Under the pieces are notes generated by a model. It had not been told where the DNA came from and made no database searches. It worked only from the letters and a program-made list of their open reading frames with translations. A DNA stretch of 64,000 nucleotides from Streptomyces sp. GC420 (GTDB lineage: Bacteria; Actinomycetota; Actinomycetes; Streptomycetales; Streptomycetaceae): positions 34,179-98,178 of the forward strand of contig NZ_JAAAXQ010000001.1 in NCBI RefSeq assembly GCF_009916105.1, given 5' to 3'. The position numbers and the translations under genes were made by a program. The first letter of the stretch is position 1, and every line of letters begins with the position of its first letter. Shown piece after piece: positions 1 to 7,480 of this stretch.

Positions 1-964
1 CATCTTCGCCCAGCACGCCAAGAGCCGTGAGGGCAAGGCCCAGGTCTCGCTCGCCCAGATGCAGTACATGCTGCCCAGGCTCCGCGGCTGGGGCCAGTCG
101 CTGTCCCGGCAGATGGGTGGCGGTGGCTCGGGCTCCTCGGGCGGCGGCATGGCCACCCGTGGTCCCGGTGAGACCAAGATCGAGACGGACCGGCGGCGGA
201 TCCGCGAGAAGATGGCGAAGATGCGCCGGGAGATCGCGGAGATGAAGACGGGCCGGGAGATCAAGCGGCAGGAACGGCGCCGCAACAGGGTCCCCTCGGT
301 CGCCATCGCCGGTTACACCAACGCGGGCAAGTCCTCGCTGCTCAACCGCCTCACGGGCGCCGGCGTGCTGGTGGAGAACGCCCTGTTCGCCACCCTCGAC
401 CCGACCGTGCGCCGGGCCGAGACGCCCAGCGGCCGTGTCTACACCCTGGCCGACACCGTCGGCTTCGTACGGCACCTGCCGCACCATCTCGTCGAGGCGT
501 TCCGCTCCACCATGGAGGAGGTCGGCGACTCCGACCTGATCGTCCACGTGGTGGACGGTTCGCACCCGGCGCCGGAGGAGCAGCTGGCCGCGGTGCGCGA
601 GGTGATCCGTGACGTGGGCGCGGTGGACGTGCCCGAGATCGTGGTCATCAACAAGGCGGACGCGGCGGACCCGCTGGTCCTGCAGCGGCTGCTGCGCATC
701 GAGAAGCACTCGATCGCGGTGTCGGCGCGCACGGGCGAGGGCATCCCCGAGCTGCTGGCCATGATCGACGCCGAGCTGCCTCGGCCCGAGGTCGGGATCG
801 AGGCGCTCGTGCCCTACACGCGCGGCGACCTGGTGGCACGGGTGCACGCCGAGGGCGAGGTGATCTCCGAGGAGCACACCCCGGAGGGCACGCTGCTCAA
901 GGCCCGGGTGCACGAGGAGCTGGCGGCGGACCTCGGTCCGTTCGTGCCGGTCGTCTCGGCCTGA
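1..964 (+). CDS. hflX: GTPase HflX, 3' part (5' end outside window)
   Basis: Reading is open from base 2 and ends at TGA 962-964, so the true start lies to the left of the window. HflX is a ribosome-associated GTPase that splits or rescues 50S/70S ribosomes under stress. Visible in order are the HflX-specific segment TRGPGETKIETDRRRI with a basic coiled-coil stretch, then a complete G domain: G1 GYTNAGKSSLLN, G3 DTVGFVRHLPHHL, G4 NKAD. A short C-terminal domain ends in FVPVVSA. Only the start of the N-terminal HflX domain is missing. A large perfect hairpin follows 24 bp after the stop. Family assignment is secure. Confidence 0.95.
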   Translation, partial: IFAQHAKSREGKAQVSLAQMQYMLPRLRGWGQSLSRQMGGGGSGSSGGGMATRGPGETKIETDRRRIREKMAKMRREIAEMKTGREIKRQERRRNRVPSVAIAGYTNAGKSSLLNRLTGAGVLVENALFATLDPTVRRAETPSGRVYTLADTVGFVRHLPHHLVEAFRSTMEEVGDSDLIVHVVDGSHPAPEEQLAAVREVIRDVGAVDVPEIVVINKADAADPLVLQRLLRIEKHSIAVSARTGEGIPELLAMIDAELPRPEVGIEALVPYTRGDLVARVHAEGEVISEEHTPEGTLLKARVHEELAADLGPFVPVVSA

Positions 965-987
965 TCCGGCCCGGTCCGCCGGCCGGT

Positions 988-1043
988 CACCAACGCCCGA
1001 AGGGCCGCTCCCCCGCGGGGGAGCGGCCCTTCGGGCGTTGGTG
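988..1043. terminator. 56-bp perfect palindrome, bidirectional terminator
   Basis: Positions 988-1043 are a perfect palindrome: 26-bp stem with a 4-nt loop, centred between 1015 and 1016. It sits between hflX (rightward) and the protease gene (leftward), which converge, and fits a factor-independent terminator used from both sides. There is no T-run, which is usual in Streptomyces. Confidence 0.85.
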
Positions 1044-1094
1044 CGGTGAGCGGCGGCGTGACGTGTGCGGTGCGTGTGCCCGCCGCGGTGCCGA

Positions 1095-1125
1095 GCCGGC
1101 CGTGTCGCGCTGCGGCACGGCCGGC
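1095..1125 (-). terminator. hairpin downstream of protease gene
   Basis: A 10-bp perfect stem (1095-1104 with 1116-1125) lies nine bases beyond the protease stop codon on the minus strand. It is probably a first terminator for that gene, ahead of the larger shared palindrome. Confidence 0.5.
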
Positions 1126-1133
1126 GTACGCGG

Positions 1134-2309
1134 TCAGCTCCGGCCGGCGAACTTGTCGCTCATCGAGGTGAAGACCGCCTCGGCGCCCTCGCCGAGGCTC
1201 GGTCCGGCGAGCCAGCCGGCGGTGACCGGGCCGATCGAGGTGTTCGACACCAGCGCCAGCTTGCCGTCCTCCTGCTCGGCGAACCAGCCGCCGCCGGAGG
1301 AGCCGCCGGTCATGGTGCAGCCGATGCGGTACATCGTGGGCTGCTCGGGGCTGATCGAGAGCCGACCCGGCTTGTCGATGCACTTGTACATCTTGGCGCC
1401 GTCGAACGGCGGAGCGGCCGGGTAGCCCCAGGCACCCATGGCGTCGATGTCGGCGACGGCCGGGGTGCCGAAGCTGACCGGCAGCGCGGCGCCGACGGTC
1501 TCCTCCAGGGACTTGCCGCTGCCGTCCTCGGGGGTCACGTGGAGCACGGCGTAGTCGTACGGGGCTCCCGCGCCGCCGGTCGTGGCGCCCTGAGTGATCC
1601 ATTCGCCGGAGGTGGTGACCCAGTCGGCCCAGAACACGCCGTACGGGGCGACCTCGGAGGAGGCGGCGCCGTTCAGTTCGTTCGCGGACCTGGCGCTGTC
1701 GTTGTAGGCCGGGACGAAGGCGATGTTGCGGAACCAGCCGCCCTCCTGGCCCGCGTGCACGCAGTGACCCGCGGTCCACACCAGGTTGGACTTGCCGGGG
1801 TTGGCGGGGTCCTTGACGATCGTGCCGGAGCAGACCGCCTGGCCCTCCGGGGTGTCGAAGACGATCTTGCCGACCGGAGCGGCGTAGTCGTGGTACGGCG
1901 TCTTCTCCGCCTCGGCCTCGACCGGCTCGGGCTCCGGGTCCGTCACACCCTGGTCGGCGGCGGCGTCACTGGCCGACATCGTCCTGGCCGGCGGCTCCGC
2001 CTCCTGGATCCGCTCCGGCTTCCACAGGCCTTCGATGACCGGGTTGACGAAGTCCTTCGCCTCGCGCAGCCAGTCGTCCTTGTCCCAGTTCTTCCAGGCG
2101 CCGTTCTTCCACTTGTCGACGTCGATGCCGTGCTCCTTGAGCCGGTCGGCGATGTCGGCCAGATCCCCGGCGTCGCTGCCGGCGGCCTGGGAGGCGGTGG
2201 AGCTCGGCTTGGCGTTCGCCTCGTCCTCGGACGGACCGCAGGCCGTGGCGGTGAGAGTCAGGGCGGTGACAAGCCCGGTGGCGACCACCAGCGGACGTAT
2301 GGATCGCAT
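1134..2309 (-). CDS. secreted trypsin-like serine protease, lipoprotein-type signal
   Basis: The 391-aa product starts at the ATG at 2309 (MRSIRPLVV), preceded by a GGGGG Shine-Dalgarno. The N terminus is a signal peptide ending LTATAC, a plausible lipobox, so the protein is likely anchored on the outer membrane face. An acidic, helical segment of about 100 residues follows. The C-terminal half is a V8/trypsin-like S1 domain. Its catalytic His is in TAGHCVH, the Asp in APYDYAVLHV and the Ser in TGGSSGGGW; cysteines flank the His and Ser loops. A reading frame continues upstream of 2309 but has no signal peptide or RBS, so this start is preferred. Substrate unknown. It converges with hflX. Confidence 0.85.
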   Translation of the reverse strand: MRSIRPLVVATGLVTALTLTATACGPSEDEANAKPSSTASQAAGSDAGDLADIADRLKEHGIDVDKWKNGAWKNWDKDDWLREAKDFVNPVIEGLWKPERIQEAEPPARTMSASDAAADQGVTDPEPEPVEAEAEKTPYHDYAAPVGKIVFDTPEGQAVCSGTIVKDPANPGKSNLVWTAGHCVHAGQEGGWFRNIAFVPAYNDSARSANELNGAASSEVAPYGVFWADWVTTSGEWITQGATTGGAGAPYDYAVLHVTPEDGSGKSLEETVGAALPVSFGTPAVADIDAMGAWGYPAAPPFDGAKMYKCIDKPGRLSISPEQPTMYRIGCTMTGGSSGGGWFAEQEDGKLALVSNTSIGPVTAGWLAGPSLGEGAEAVFTSMSDKFAGRS

Positions 2310-2886
2310 TGTGCAGAAACCCCCGATAGGTTCTTTTTTTACAGTTGTGAGATCCGGTGGGTGAGTTGTGCGGGCGGTAAGCCGCCATGTACACGTCACT
2401 CGATCAGCATCCCGGCAGCCGTCTTCGAAGCCGAAGTGCGGCCCCCCACTATGCCCGTTGGGAAGCTCTCGCACGGCATGGGGTCCGATTCGCGAGATCC
2501 GGTGAACGGCCCCCGGGACCGCCCTCCTCTTCCCGGGCCCCGGGCGCGTGGCCGCTCGGGCGTGACCGGCCGCCGGACACACTCGTACCGCCGCGTGCGG
2601 CGGAGGGTGGACGGATCGATCGCATCGTGTGACTCCCCCTGGACAACGCTCGAACCCCTGAGCCGGCCGGGCTCCCCACCCGGCCGGTCACGGTGCACCG
2701 ACAGGGACTCCACCATGCCGGTGTCGTAGGGGACGGCGTCCGACCGGCTCTTGGTTCCTGGGCCAAGGATCTTCCGCGTGACCGTGATCCGCCGCGAGCC
2801 GCGTCGTTGGTAGGTACGGAGGCCCGAGCCGTACGTCCGGCGGTGCGGCCGCCCCTGGAGCGACACCACCGGAAGGACCGAGTTCC
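2310..2886. other. divergent intergenic region, protease / siderophore operon
   Basis: This 577-bp region holds the leaders of two divergent units. Near the protease there is an A/T run (2331-2340). Near the siderophore operon there is the RBS GGAAGGA at 2871-2877 and a small inverted repeat CTTGG-N8-CCAAG (2750-2767). I see no DmdR/IdeR iron box. The middle contains a decayed protease-like start, listed separately. Confidence 0.5.
2449..2625 (-). pseudogene. possible remnant of a second protease gene (start region only)
   Basis: On the minus strand an ATG at 2625 has a strong RBS (GGGGGAG, 7 nt away) and begins MRSIRP. These are exactly the first six residues of the neighbouring protease; about 20 of 23 bases match around the two starts (2293-2315 and 2609-2631). 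The frame then becomes Arg/Gly-rich and ends after 58 codons with no signal peptide. I infer a tandem duplicate that lost its body. It could instead be a small real peptide gene or a copied translation-initiation region. Confidence 0.35.
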
Positions 2887-4350
2887 GTGGCCGTGACCGA
2901 ACCCGCGCGGGTGGCAGCACCGTCTGCCGCACCGTCCCAGAAAGCCGGCAACGCTCCCGGCGTGATCCCGCGGCGGTCCGGCTCCGGCGGAACCGGTGAC
3001 GGGACCGTGCGCGGCGGGATCGCCCCCGCGTACGAGGAGATCCTGCGGAGGCAGTCGCTGCGCGAATCGGCGGCCCGGACCTATGCCCGCTCGCTCCCCG
3101 TCGTGCCCGTGCGGGCCAGGGGTCTGACGATCGAGGGCGCCGACGGCCGCCGCTACCTGGACTGCCTCTCCGGAGCCGGAACCCTGGCGCTCGGCCACAA
3201 CCACCCGGTCGTCCTCGAAGCCATCAGGAAGGTCCTCGACTCCGGCGCCCCGCTCCAAGTCCTCGACCTCGCCACCCCCGTCAAGGACGCCTTCGTCACC
3301 GAACTGTTCGCCACGCTGCCGTGCGGGCTCGCCGACCGAGCCCGGGTCCAGTTCTGCGGGCCGGCCGGCACCGACGCCGTGGAGGCCGCGCTCAAACTCG
3401 TGCGCACCGCGACCGGCCGCAGCGGAGTCCTCGCCTTCACCGGCGCCTACCACGGCATGACCGCCGGCGCCCTCGACGTCTCCGGCGGCGCCCGGGAGCC
3501 CCGGGTCACCCGGCTGCCGTACCCGCAGGACTACCGCTGCCCCTTCGGTGCCGGCGGCGAGCGCGGCGCCGAACTCGCCGCCCGCCTCACCGAGAGCCTG
3601 CTCGACGACCCCAAGAGCGGGGTGGGCGCACCCGCCGGGATGATCCTCGAACCCGTGCAGGGTGAGGGCGGGGTCGTCCCCGCACCGGACTCCTGGGTGC
3701 GCACGATGCGGAGGATCACCGAAGAACGCTCCGTCCCGCTGATCGCCGACGAGGTGCAGACGGGCGTCGGACGCACCGGGGCCTTCTGGGCGGTGCAGCA
3801 CAGCGGCGTCGTACCCGATGTGATGGTGCTCTCCAAGGCCATCGGCGGCAGCCTGCCGCTCGCCGTCATCGTCTACCGGGAAGACCTCGACGTATGGCAG
3901 CCCGGTGCCCATGCCGGCACCTTCCGCGGCAACCAGCTCGCCATGGCCGCGGGCGCCGCCACCCTCGCCCACGTGCGGGAGAACGGGCTCGCGGAGCGTG
4001 CGCGCGTGCTGGGCGCCCGGATGAAGCGTGAGCTCCAGCGCCTCGCCGCCGAGTTCGACTGCGTCGGGGACGTACGCGGGAGAGGGCTGATGCTCGGCGT
4101 GGAGCTCGTCGACCCCGGGGCCGCGGACCCGTCCTCCTCCGGCCCACCGCCCGCCGCGCCCCGACTGGCGGCCGCCGTGCAGCGGGAATGCCTGCGCCGC
4201 GGCCTGATCGTCGAACTCGGCGGCCGCCACGCCTGCGTCGTACGACTGCTGCCGCCGCTCATCATCACCGACGAACAGGCCTCGGCGGTGCTCGACCGTC
4301 TCGCCGACGCGCTGGCCGCCGCCGTACGCACCTACGCACCACCCCGTTGA
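2887..4350 (+). CDS. class III aminotransferase, diaminobutyrate-2-oxoglutarate type (siderophore)
   Basis: The 487-aa protein starts at GTG 2887 behind GGAAGGA. It is a fold-type I, class III PLP aminotransferase of the DABA aminotransferase group (RhbA/DdaA-like). These make 2,4-diaminobutyrate from aspartate semialdehyde as a siderophore building block. Visible are [14 protein letters not shown] (cofactor phosphate region), [19 protein letters not shown], the PLP-ring Asp in [11 protein letters not shown] near residue 288, and the Schiff-base Lys in LSKAIGG near residue 317. About 40 low-complexity residues precede the catalytic domain. It is the first gene of a three-gene operon with an IucA/IucC synthetase and an acetyltransferase. 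No decarboxylase gene follows, so the exact amine used is unclear. Confidence 0.85.
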   Translation: MAVTEPARVAAPSAAPSQKAGNAPGVIPRRSGSGGTGDGTVRGGIAPAYEEILRRQSLRESAARTYARSLPVVPVRARGLTIEGADGRRYLDCLSGAGTLALGHNHPVVLEAIRKVLDSGAPLQVLDLATPVKDAFVTELFATLPCGLADRARVQFCGPAGTDAVEAALKLVRTATGRSGVLAFTGAYHGMTAGALDVSGGAREPRVTRLPYPQDYRCPFGAGGERGAELAARLTESLLDDPKSGVGAPAGMILEPVQGEGGVVPAPDSWVRTMRRITEERSVPLIADEVQTGVGRTGAFWAVQHSGVVPDVMVLSKAIGGSLPLAVIVYREDLDVWQPGAHAGTFRGNQLAMAAGAATLAHVRENGLAERARVLGARMKRELQRLAAEFDCVGDVRGRGLMLGVELVDPGAADPSSSGPPPAAPRLAAAVQRECLRRGLIVELGGRHACVVRLLPPLIITDEQASAVLDRLADALAAAVRTYAPPR

Positions 4351-4406
4351 CTCCAGCCCTCCAGCCCTTCAGCCCTTCAGCCCTTCAGCCCTCCAGCCCT
4401 TCAGCC
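4351..4406 (+). repeat. seven tandem copies of an 8-bp unit (CTYCAGCC)
   Basis: Directly after the aminotransferase stop codon, seven perfectly phased 8-bp units read CTCCAGCC or CTTCAGCC (4351-4406). The array ends 44 bp before the RBS of the next gene, so it forms a C/T-rich spacer in the operon mRNA. Confidence 0.9.
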
Positions 4407-4460
4407 TCCGGCCGCTGCCGCCGCACGGTCCGCACCGCCCCCTCATACAAGGAAGGCCCC

Positions 4461-6602
4461 GTGAACCCCAGCCCCCAGGCCGGTACTCCCGCGATCCGGA
4501 CGCCCGGAAACGACACGAAGACCCCGGAGGCCACCGCGACCGGCGCGGTCCCGGCCGAACTCCGAACGGGAACCGCCCGTCCGGCCCCGTCCGGCGCCCG
4601 GCCACCGACGGAGTCGGCCCCCACCGTCCCGCGCCAGCTCGACGGCGCCCGCGAGTCGCGCGACGCCGCGGGGGACGCGGTGACACGTCGCCGTGCCACG
4701 GGCACGGACCCGGCCGTGAGCCCGCGGCTTCCACGGGTCACCGGAGCCGGCGACGAGGCTTCCGATCCGCTCGACGACGCCGATCCCCGCAGGGCGGCGG
4801 AGGCCGCCGCGGTCGAGAACCTGCTCCGCTGCTGGGTCCGCGAGCACGACATCCCCCGGCCGTCGGGGGCGGAGCTGCGCCTGCCGCTCCCCGCCTGCGG
4901 ATCGGCGCTCGTCGTACCCGTGCGGTACTGGTCGGCCACGGGCTGGCACCGCTTCGGGCCGGCCAGGCTCGAAGCCGCCCCGCACCGCGCGCCCGAGGCG
5001 GACGCGGTCACCGTCGCCGCGCTCCTCGCACGAGAGGCGGCAGTCGCGTCACGCTCCCCGGGTGCGGGTGCGGGTGCGGGTGCGGGTGCGGGTGCGGGTG
5101 CGTCGGACACGGCCACACCTGTCACGGCCGGGCACGCGGGGACCGCGCCGGCGCCGGGCCCGCACCGTGAGGCGGGCACCGATCTCGTGGCCCGCGTCGC
5201 GGACTCCGTCCTGCGCACCGCCGTCTTCATCGCCGACCGCCGGGCCTCGCCCGGCGACAGGGCGGAGGAGCTGTTCCTCAGCGCCGAGCAGTCCCTGCTG
5301 CTCGGCCACCCGATGCACCCGACCCCCAAGAGCCGCGAAGGTCTCTCCGAGGCCGAGACACGGCTCTACTCACCCGAACTGCGCGGCTCCTTCCCCCTGC
5401 ACTGGATAGGTGTGGACCACTCCGTGCTGGCCACCGACTCCGCTTGGACAGAGCGCGGCCGCCCGGTGCCCGCCGCAGTGCTCACCGCGCGACTCGCCGG
5501 CGAAGGCCTCCGGGTCCCCGACCACACCGCCCTGCTGCCTCTGCACCCCTGGCAGGCACACGAGCTGAGGCACCGCCCCGACGTCGCGGCCCTCCTCGAA
5601 GCGGGACTCCTCCACGACCTCGGCGCCCACGGCGAGCCCTGGCACCCCACCTCCTCCGTACGCACCGTCCACCGGCCCGGCGCTCCGGTGATGCTGAAAC
5701 TCTCCCTCGGCCTGCGCATCACCAATTCCCGCCGCGAGAACCTCCGCAAGGAACTCCACCGCGGCACCGAGGTGCACCGGCTGCTGCGGACCTGGCTGAC
5801 CGAGCGGTGGCAGTCCGCGCACCCCGGCTTCGACATCGTCAGGGACCCCGCCTGGCTGGCGGTCGACGGACCCGGCGGAACACCCGTGCCCGGCCTCGAC
5901 GCCATGCTCAGGCACAACCCCTTCGGCCCCGGCGACGACGCCGTCTGCGTCGCCGGGCTCACCTCACCACGTCCCTGGCCAGGCGAGCCCGTCATGCGTT
6001 CCCGTCTCGCCAGGACCGTGGACCGTCTCGCCACCCGGACCGGCCGGCCCGCCACGGCCGTGGCCGCGGAGTGGTTCCTGCGCTACCTCGAAGCCGTCGT
6101 ACGCCCGGTGCTCGGGCTCGACGGGGCCGCGGGCATCGCCCTCGAGGCGCACCAGCAGAACACCCTCGTCCTGCTCGACACCGAGGGCTGGCCTGCCGGC
6201 GGCCGCTACCGCGACAACCAGGGCTACTACTTTCGGGAGTCCCACCGCTCCGCGCTCGACGCCCGGCTGCCCGGCATCGGCAGCCTCAGCGACACGTTCG
6301 TGTCCGACGAGGTCACCGACGAGCGGTTCGCCTACTACCTCGGCATCAACAACGTCCTCGGCCTCATCGGGGCCTTCGGGTCCCAGGGCCTGACCGACGA
6401 ACGTGTCCTCCTGGCCGCGTTCCGCCGCTTCCTCGCGGACGCCACCGCACTCGGTTCCCCCCTGCCGGAACGCCTCCTCGACTCGCCCGTCCTGCGCTGC
6501 AAGGCCAATCTGCTCACCCGGCTGCACGGCCTCGACGAACTCGTCGGACCCGTCGACACCCAGTCCGTCTACGTCACGATCGCCAACCCCCTGCACGCAT
6601 GA
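4461..6602 (+). CDS. IucA/IucC family NRPS-independent siderophore synthetase
   Basis: The start is GTG 4461 with GGAAGG 5 nt upstream, giving 713 aa. NIS synthetases adenylate a carboxylate (citrate or a derivative) and condense it with an amine or hydroxylamine. The synthetase core begins near residue 280 with the ATP-binding motif HPMHPTPKSREG. It continues through LPLHPWQ, the TSSVRTV loop, KLSLGLRITNSRREN and HQQNTLVLLD. A C-terminal ferric-reductase-like (FhuF) segment ends in CKANLLTRLHGLDEL. The first 200 residues are Pro/Ala-rich and poorly conserved, and a Gly-Ala hexanucleotide repeat lies at 5061-5102. The gene is co-transcribed with the aminotransferase and acetyltransferase. The product is not desferrioxamine as far as the gene set shows, because lysine decarboxylase and monooxygenase genes are absent. 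Confidence 0.88.
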   Translation: MNPSPQAGTPAIRTPGNDTKTPEATATGAVPAELRTGTARPAPSGARPPTESAPTVPRQLDGARESRDAAGDAVTRRRATGTDPAVSPRLPRVTGAGDEASDPLDDADPRRAAEAAAVENLLRCWVREHDIPRPSGAELRLPLPACGSALVVPVRYWSATGWHRFGPARLEAAPHRAPEADAVTVAALLAREAAVASRSPGAGAGAGAGAGAGASDTATPVTAGHAGTAPAPGPHREAGTDLVARVADSVLRTAVFIADRRASPGDRAEELFLSAEQSLLLGHPMHPTPKSREGLSEAETRLYSPELRGSFPLHWIGVDHSVLATDSAWTERGRPVPAAVLTARLAGEGLRVPDHTALLPLHPWQAHELRHRPDVAALLEAGLLHDLGAHGEPWHPTSSVRTVHRPGAPVMLKLSLGLRITNSRRENLRKELHRGTEVHRLLRTWLTERWQSAHPGFDIVRDPAWLAVDGPGGTPVPGLDAMLRHNPFGPGDDAVCVAGLTSPRPWPGEPVMRSRLARTVDRLATRTGRPATAVAAEWFLRYLEAVVRPVLGLDGAAGIALEAHQQNTLVLLDTEGWPAGGRYRDNQGYYFRESHRSALDARLPGIGSLSDTFVSDEVTDERFAYYLGINNVLGLIGAFGSQGLTDERVLLAAFRRFLADATALGSPLPERLLDSPVLRCKANLLTRLHGLDELVGPVDTQSVYVTIANPLHA
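5061..5102 (+). repeat. hexanucleotide microsatellite (GGTGCG)x7 inside the synthetase
   Basis: Seven exact GGTGCG units encode an alternating Gly-Ala stretch between the N-terminal region and the catalytic core. Gain or loss of units keeps the frame, so this is a variable-length linker rather than an on/off switch. Confidence 0.9.
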
Positions 6603-6636
6603 ACGCCACCCCGGCACACGAGAGGAGGACGTCACC

Positions 6637-7440
6637 GTGCGAGGCATCGAAACCGGCCCCGGGCAGGAAGCCGTCACCGGGAACGGCGCCCCGTCGGGCA
6701 GCACCGACGACGCCCTCGACGACACCATCGACCTGCACCTCACCGAGGAGGTGATCCCGCTCCTCGAAGAGGATCCCGAGCCCCCCGACCCCGGACCCGG
6801 GACGGGCGACCTGCTCGACTCCGTCCCCGGCTGGGGTCCCGTCACCACCCCCGCCGGCGTCTTCCAGCTCGTACCCGTGCGCGTCGAGCGCGACCTGCCG
6901 CTCCTCACCCGCTGGATGAACGACCCGGCGGTCGCCCCGTTCTGGGGTCTCGACGGTCCGGCCGGGACCACCGCCGCCCACCTCGAGTCCCAGCTGGCGG
7001 GGGACGGCCGCAGCATCCCCTGCCTCGGAGTCCTCGGCGGCACACCGATGAGCTACTGGGAGATCTACCGTGCCGATCTCGACACCGTGGCCCGCCACTA
7101 CCCGGCACGCCCCCACGACACCGGCCTCCACCTCCTCGTCGGAGGCGTGGCCGACCGGGGCCGCGGCATCGGCACCACACTGCTGCGAGCCGTCGCCGAC
7201 CTGGTGTTCGACAAACGCCCGCGGTGCGCCCGCGTCATCGCGGAACCCGACCTCCGCAACGCGCCGTCCATCGCGGCCTTCCTGGGCGCGGGCTTCCGGT
7301 TCGCGGCCGAGGCCGACCTCCCCGACAAGCGCGCGGCCCTCATGATCCGGGACCGTGCGCTGCGCCACCTCCTCCCACCGAATCCGCACAGCGGCACCGC
7401 CGTCCCCGCCACGGTGCCCGGCCGCTTTCCCGAGCGGTGA
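6637..7440 (+). CDS. siderophore acetyltransferase, GNAT (IucB/RhbD-like)
   Basis: The 267-aa product starts at GTG 6637 with AGAGGAGG 8 nt upstream, 34 bp after the synthetase stop. About 75 acidic residues precede a GNAT domain of the AlcB/IucB/RhbD kind, which N-acylates hydroxylamine or diamine intermediates of hydroxamate siderophores. Diagnostic segments are WMNDPAVAPFWG, SYWEIYRADLD, the acetyl-CoA loop DRGRGIGTTLL, EPDLRNAPSIAAFLGAGF and the final helix. The small ATG overlapping the synthetase stop (6599) is in another frame and lacks an RBS. Position and family make it the third enzyme of the siderophore operon. No dedicated exporter or uptake gene is adjacent. Confidence 0.85.
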   Translation: MRGIETGPGQEAVTGNGAPSGSTDDALDDTIDLHLTEEVIPLLEEDPEPPDPGPGTGDLLDSVPGWGPVTTPAGVFQLVPVRVERDLPLLTRWMNDPAVAPFWGLDGPAGTTAAHLESQLAGDGRSIPCLGVLGGTPMSYWEIYRADLDTVARHYPARPHDTGLHLLVGGVADRGRGIGTTLLRAVADLVFDKRPRCARVIAEPDLRNAPSIAAFLGAGFRFAAEADLPDKRAALMIRDRALRHLLPPNPHSGTAVPATVPGRFPER

Positions 7441-7480
7441 CCCCCCGCTTGTCAGTGCCGCACCGTAGGCTGGTCGACCT

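Noticed and set aside
988..1043. Very long perfect palindrome as a recombination or attachment site
   Set aside because: It lies exactly between two convergent stop codons, like the other hairpins in the window; a bidirectional terminator explains it.
1065..2729. Long plus-strand frame opposite the protease (and similar long frames opposite many genes)
   Set aside because: Antisense shadows of high-G+C coding regions; composition and lack of motifs do not support genes.
2698..2886. Search for an iron box before the siderophore operon
   Set aside because: No stretch resembling TTAGGTTAGGCTAACCTAA was found; TAGGTACGG near 2812 is too poor.
6599..6754. ATG overlapping the synthetase stop as start of the acetyltransferase
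   Set aside because: It is in a different frame, without an RBS, and ends after about 50 codons in Pro/Ser/Thr-rich sequence; GTG 6637 has a clear RBS.
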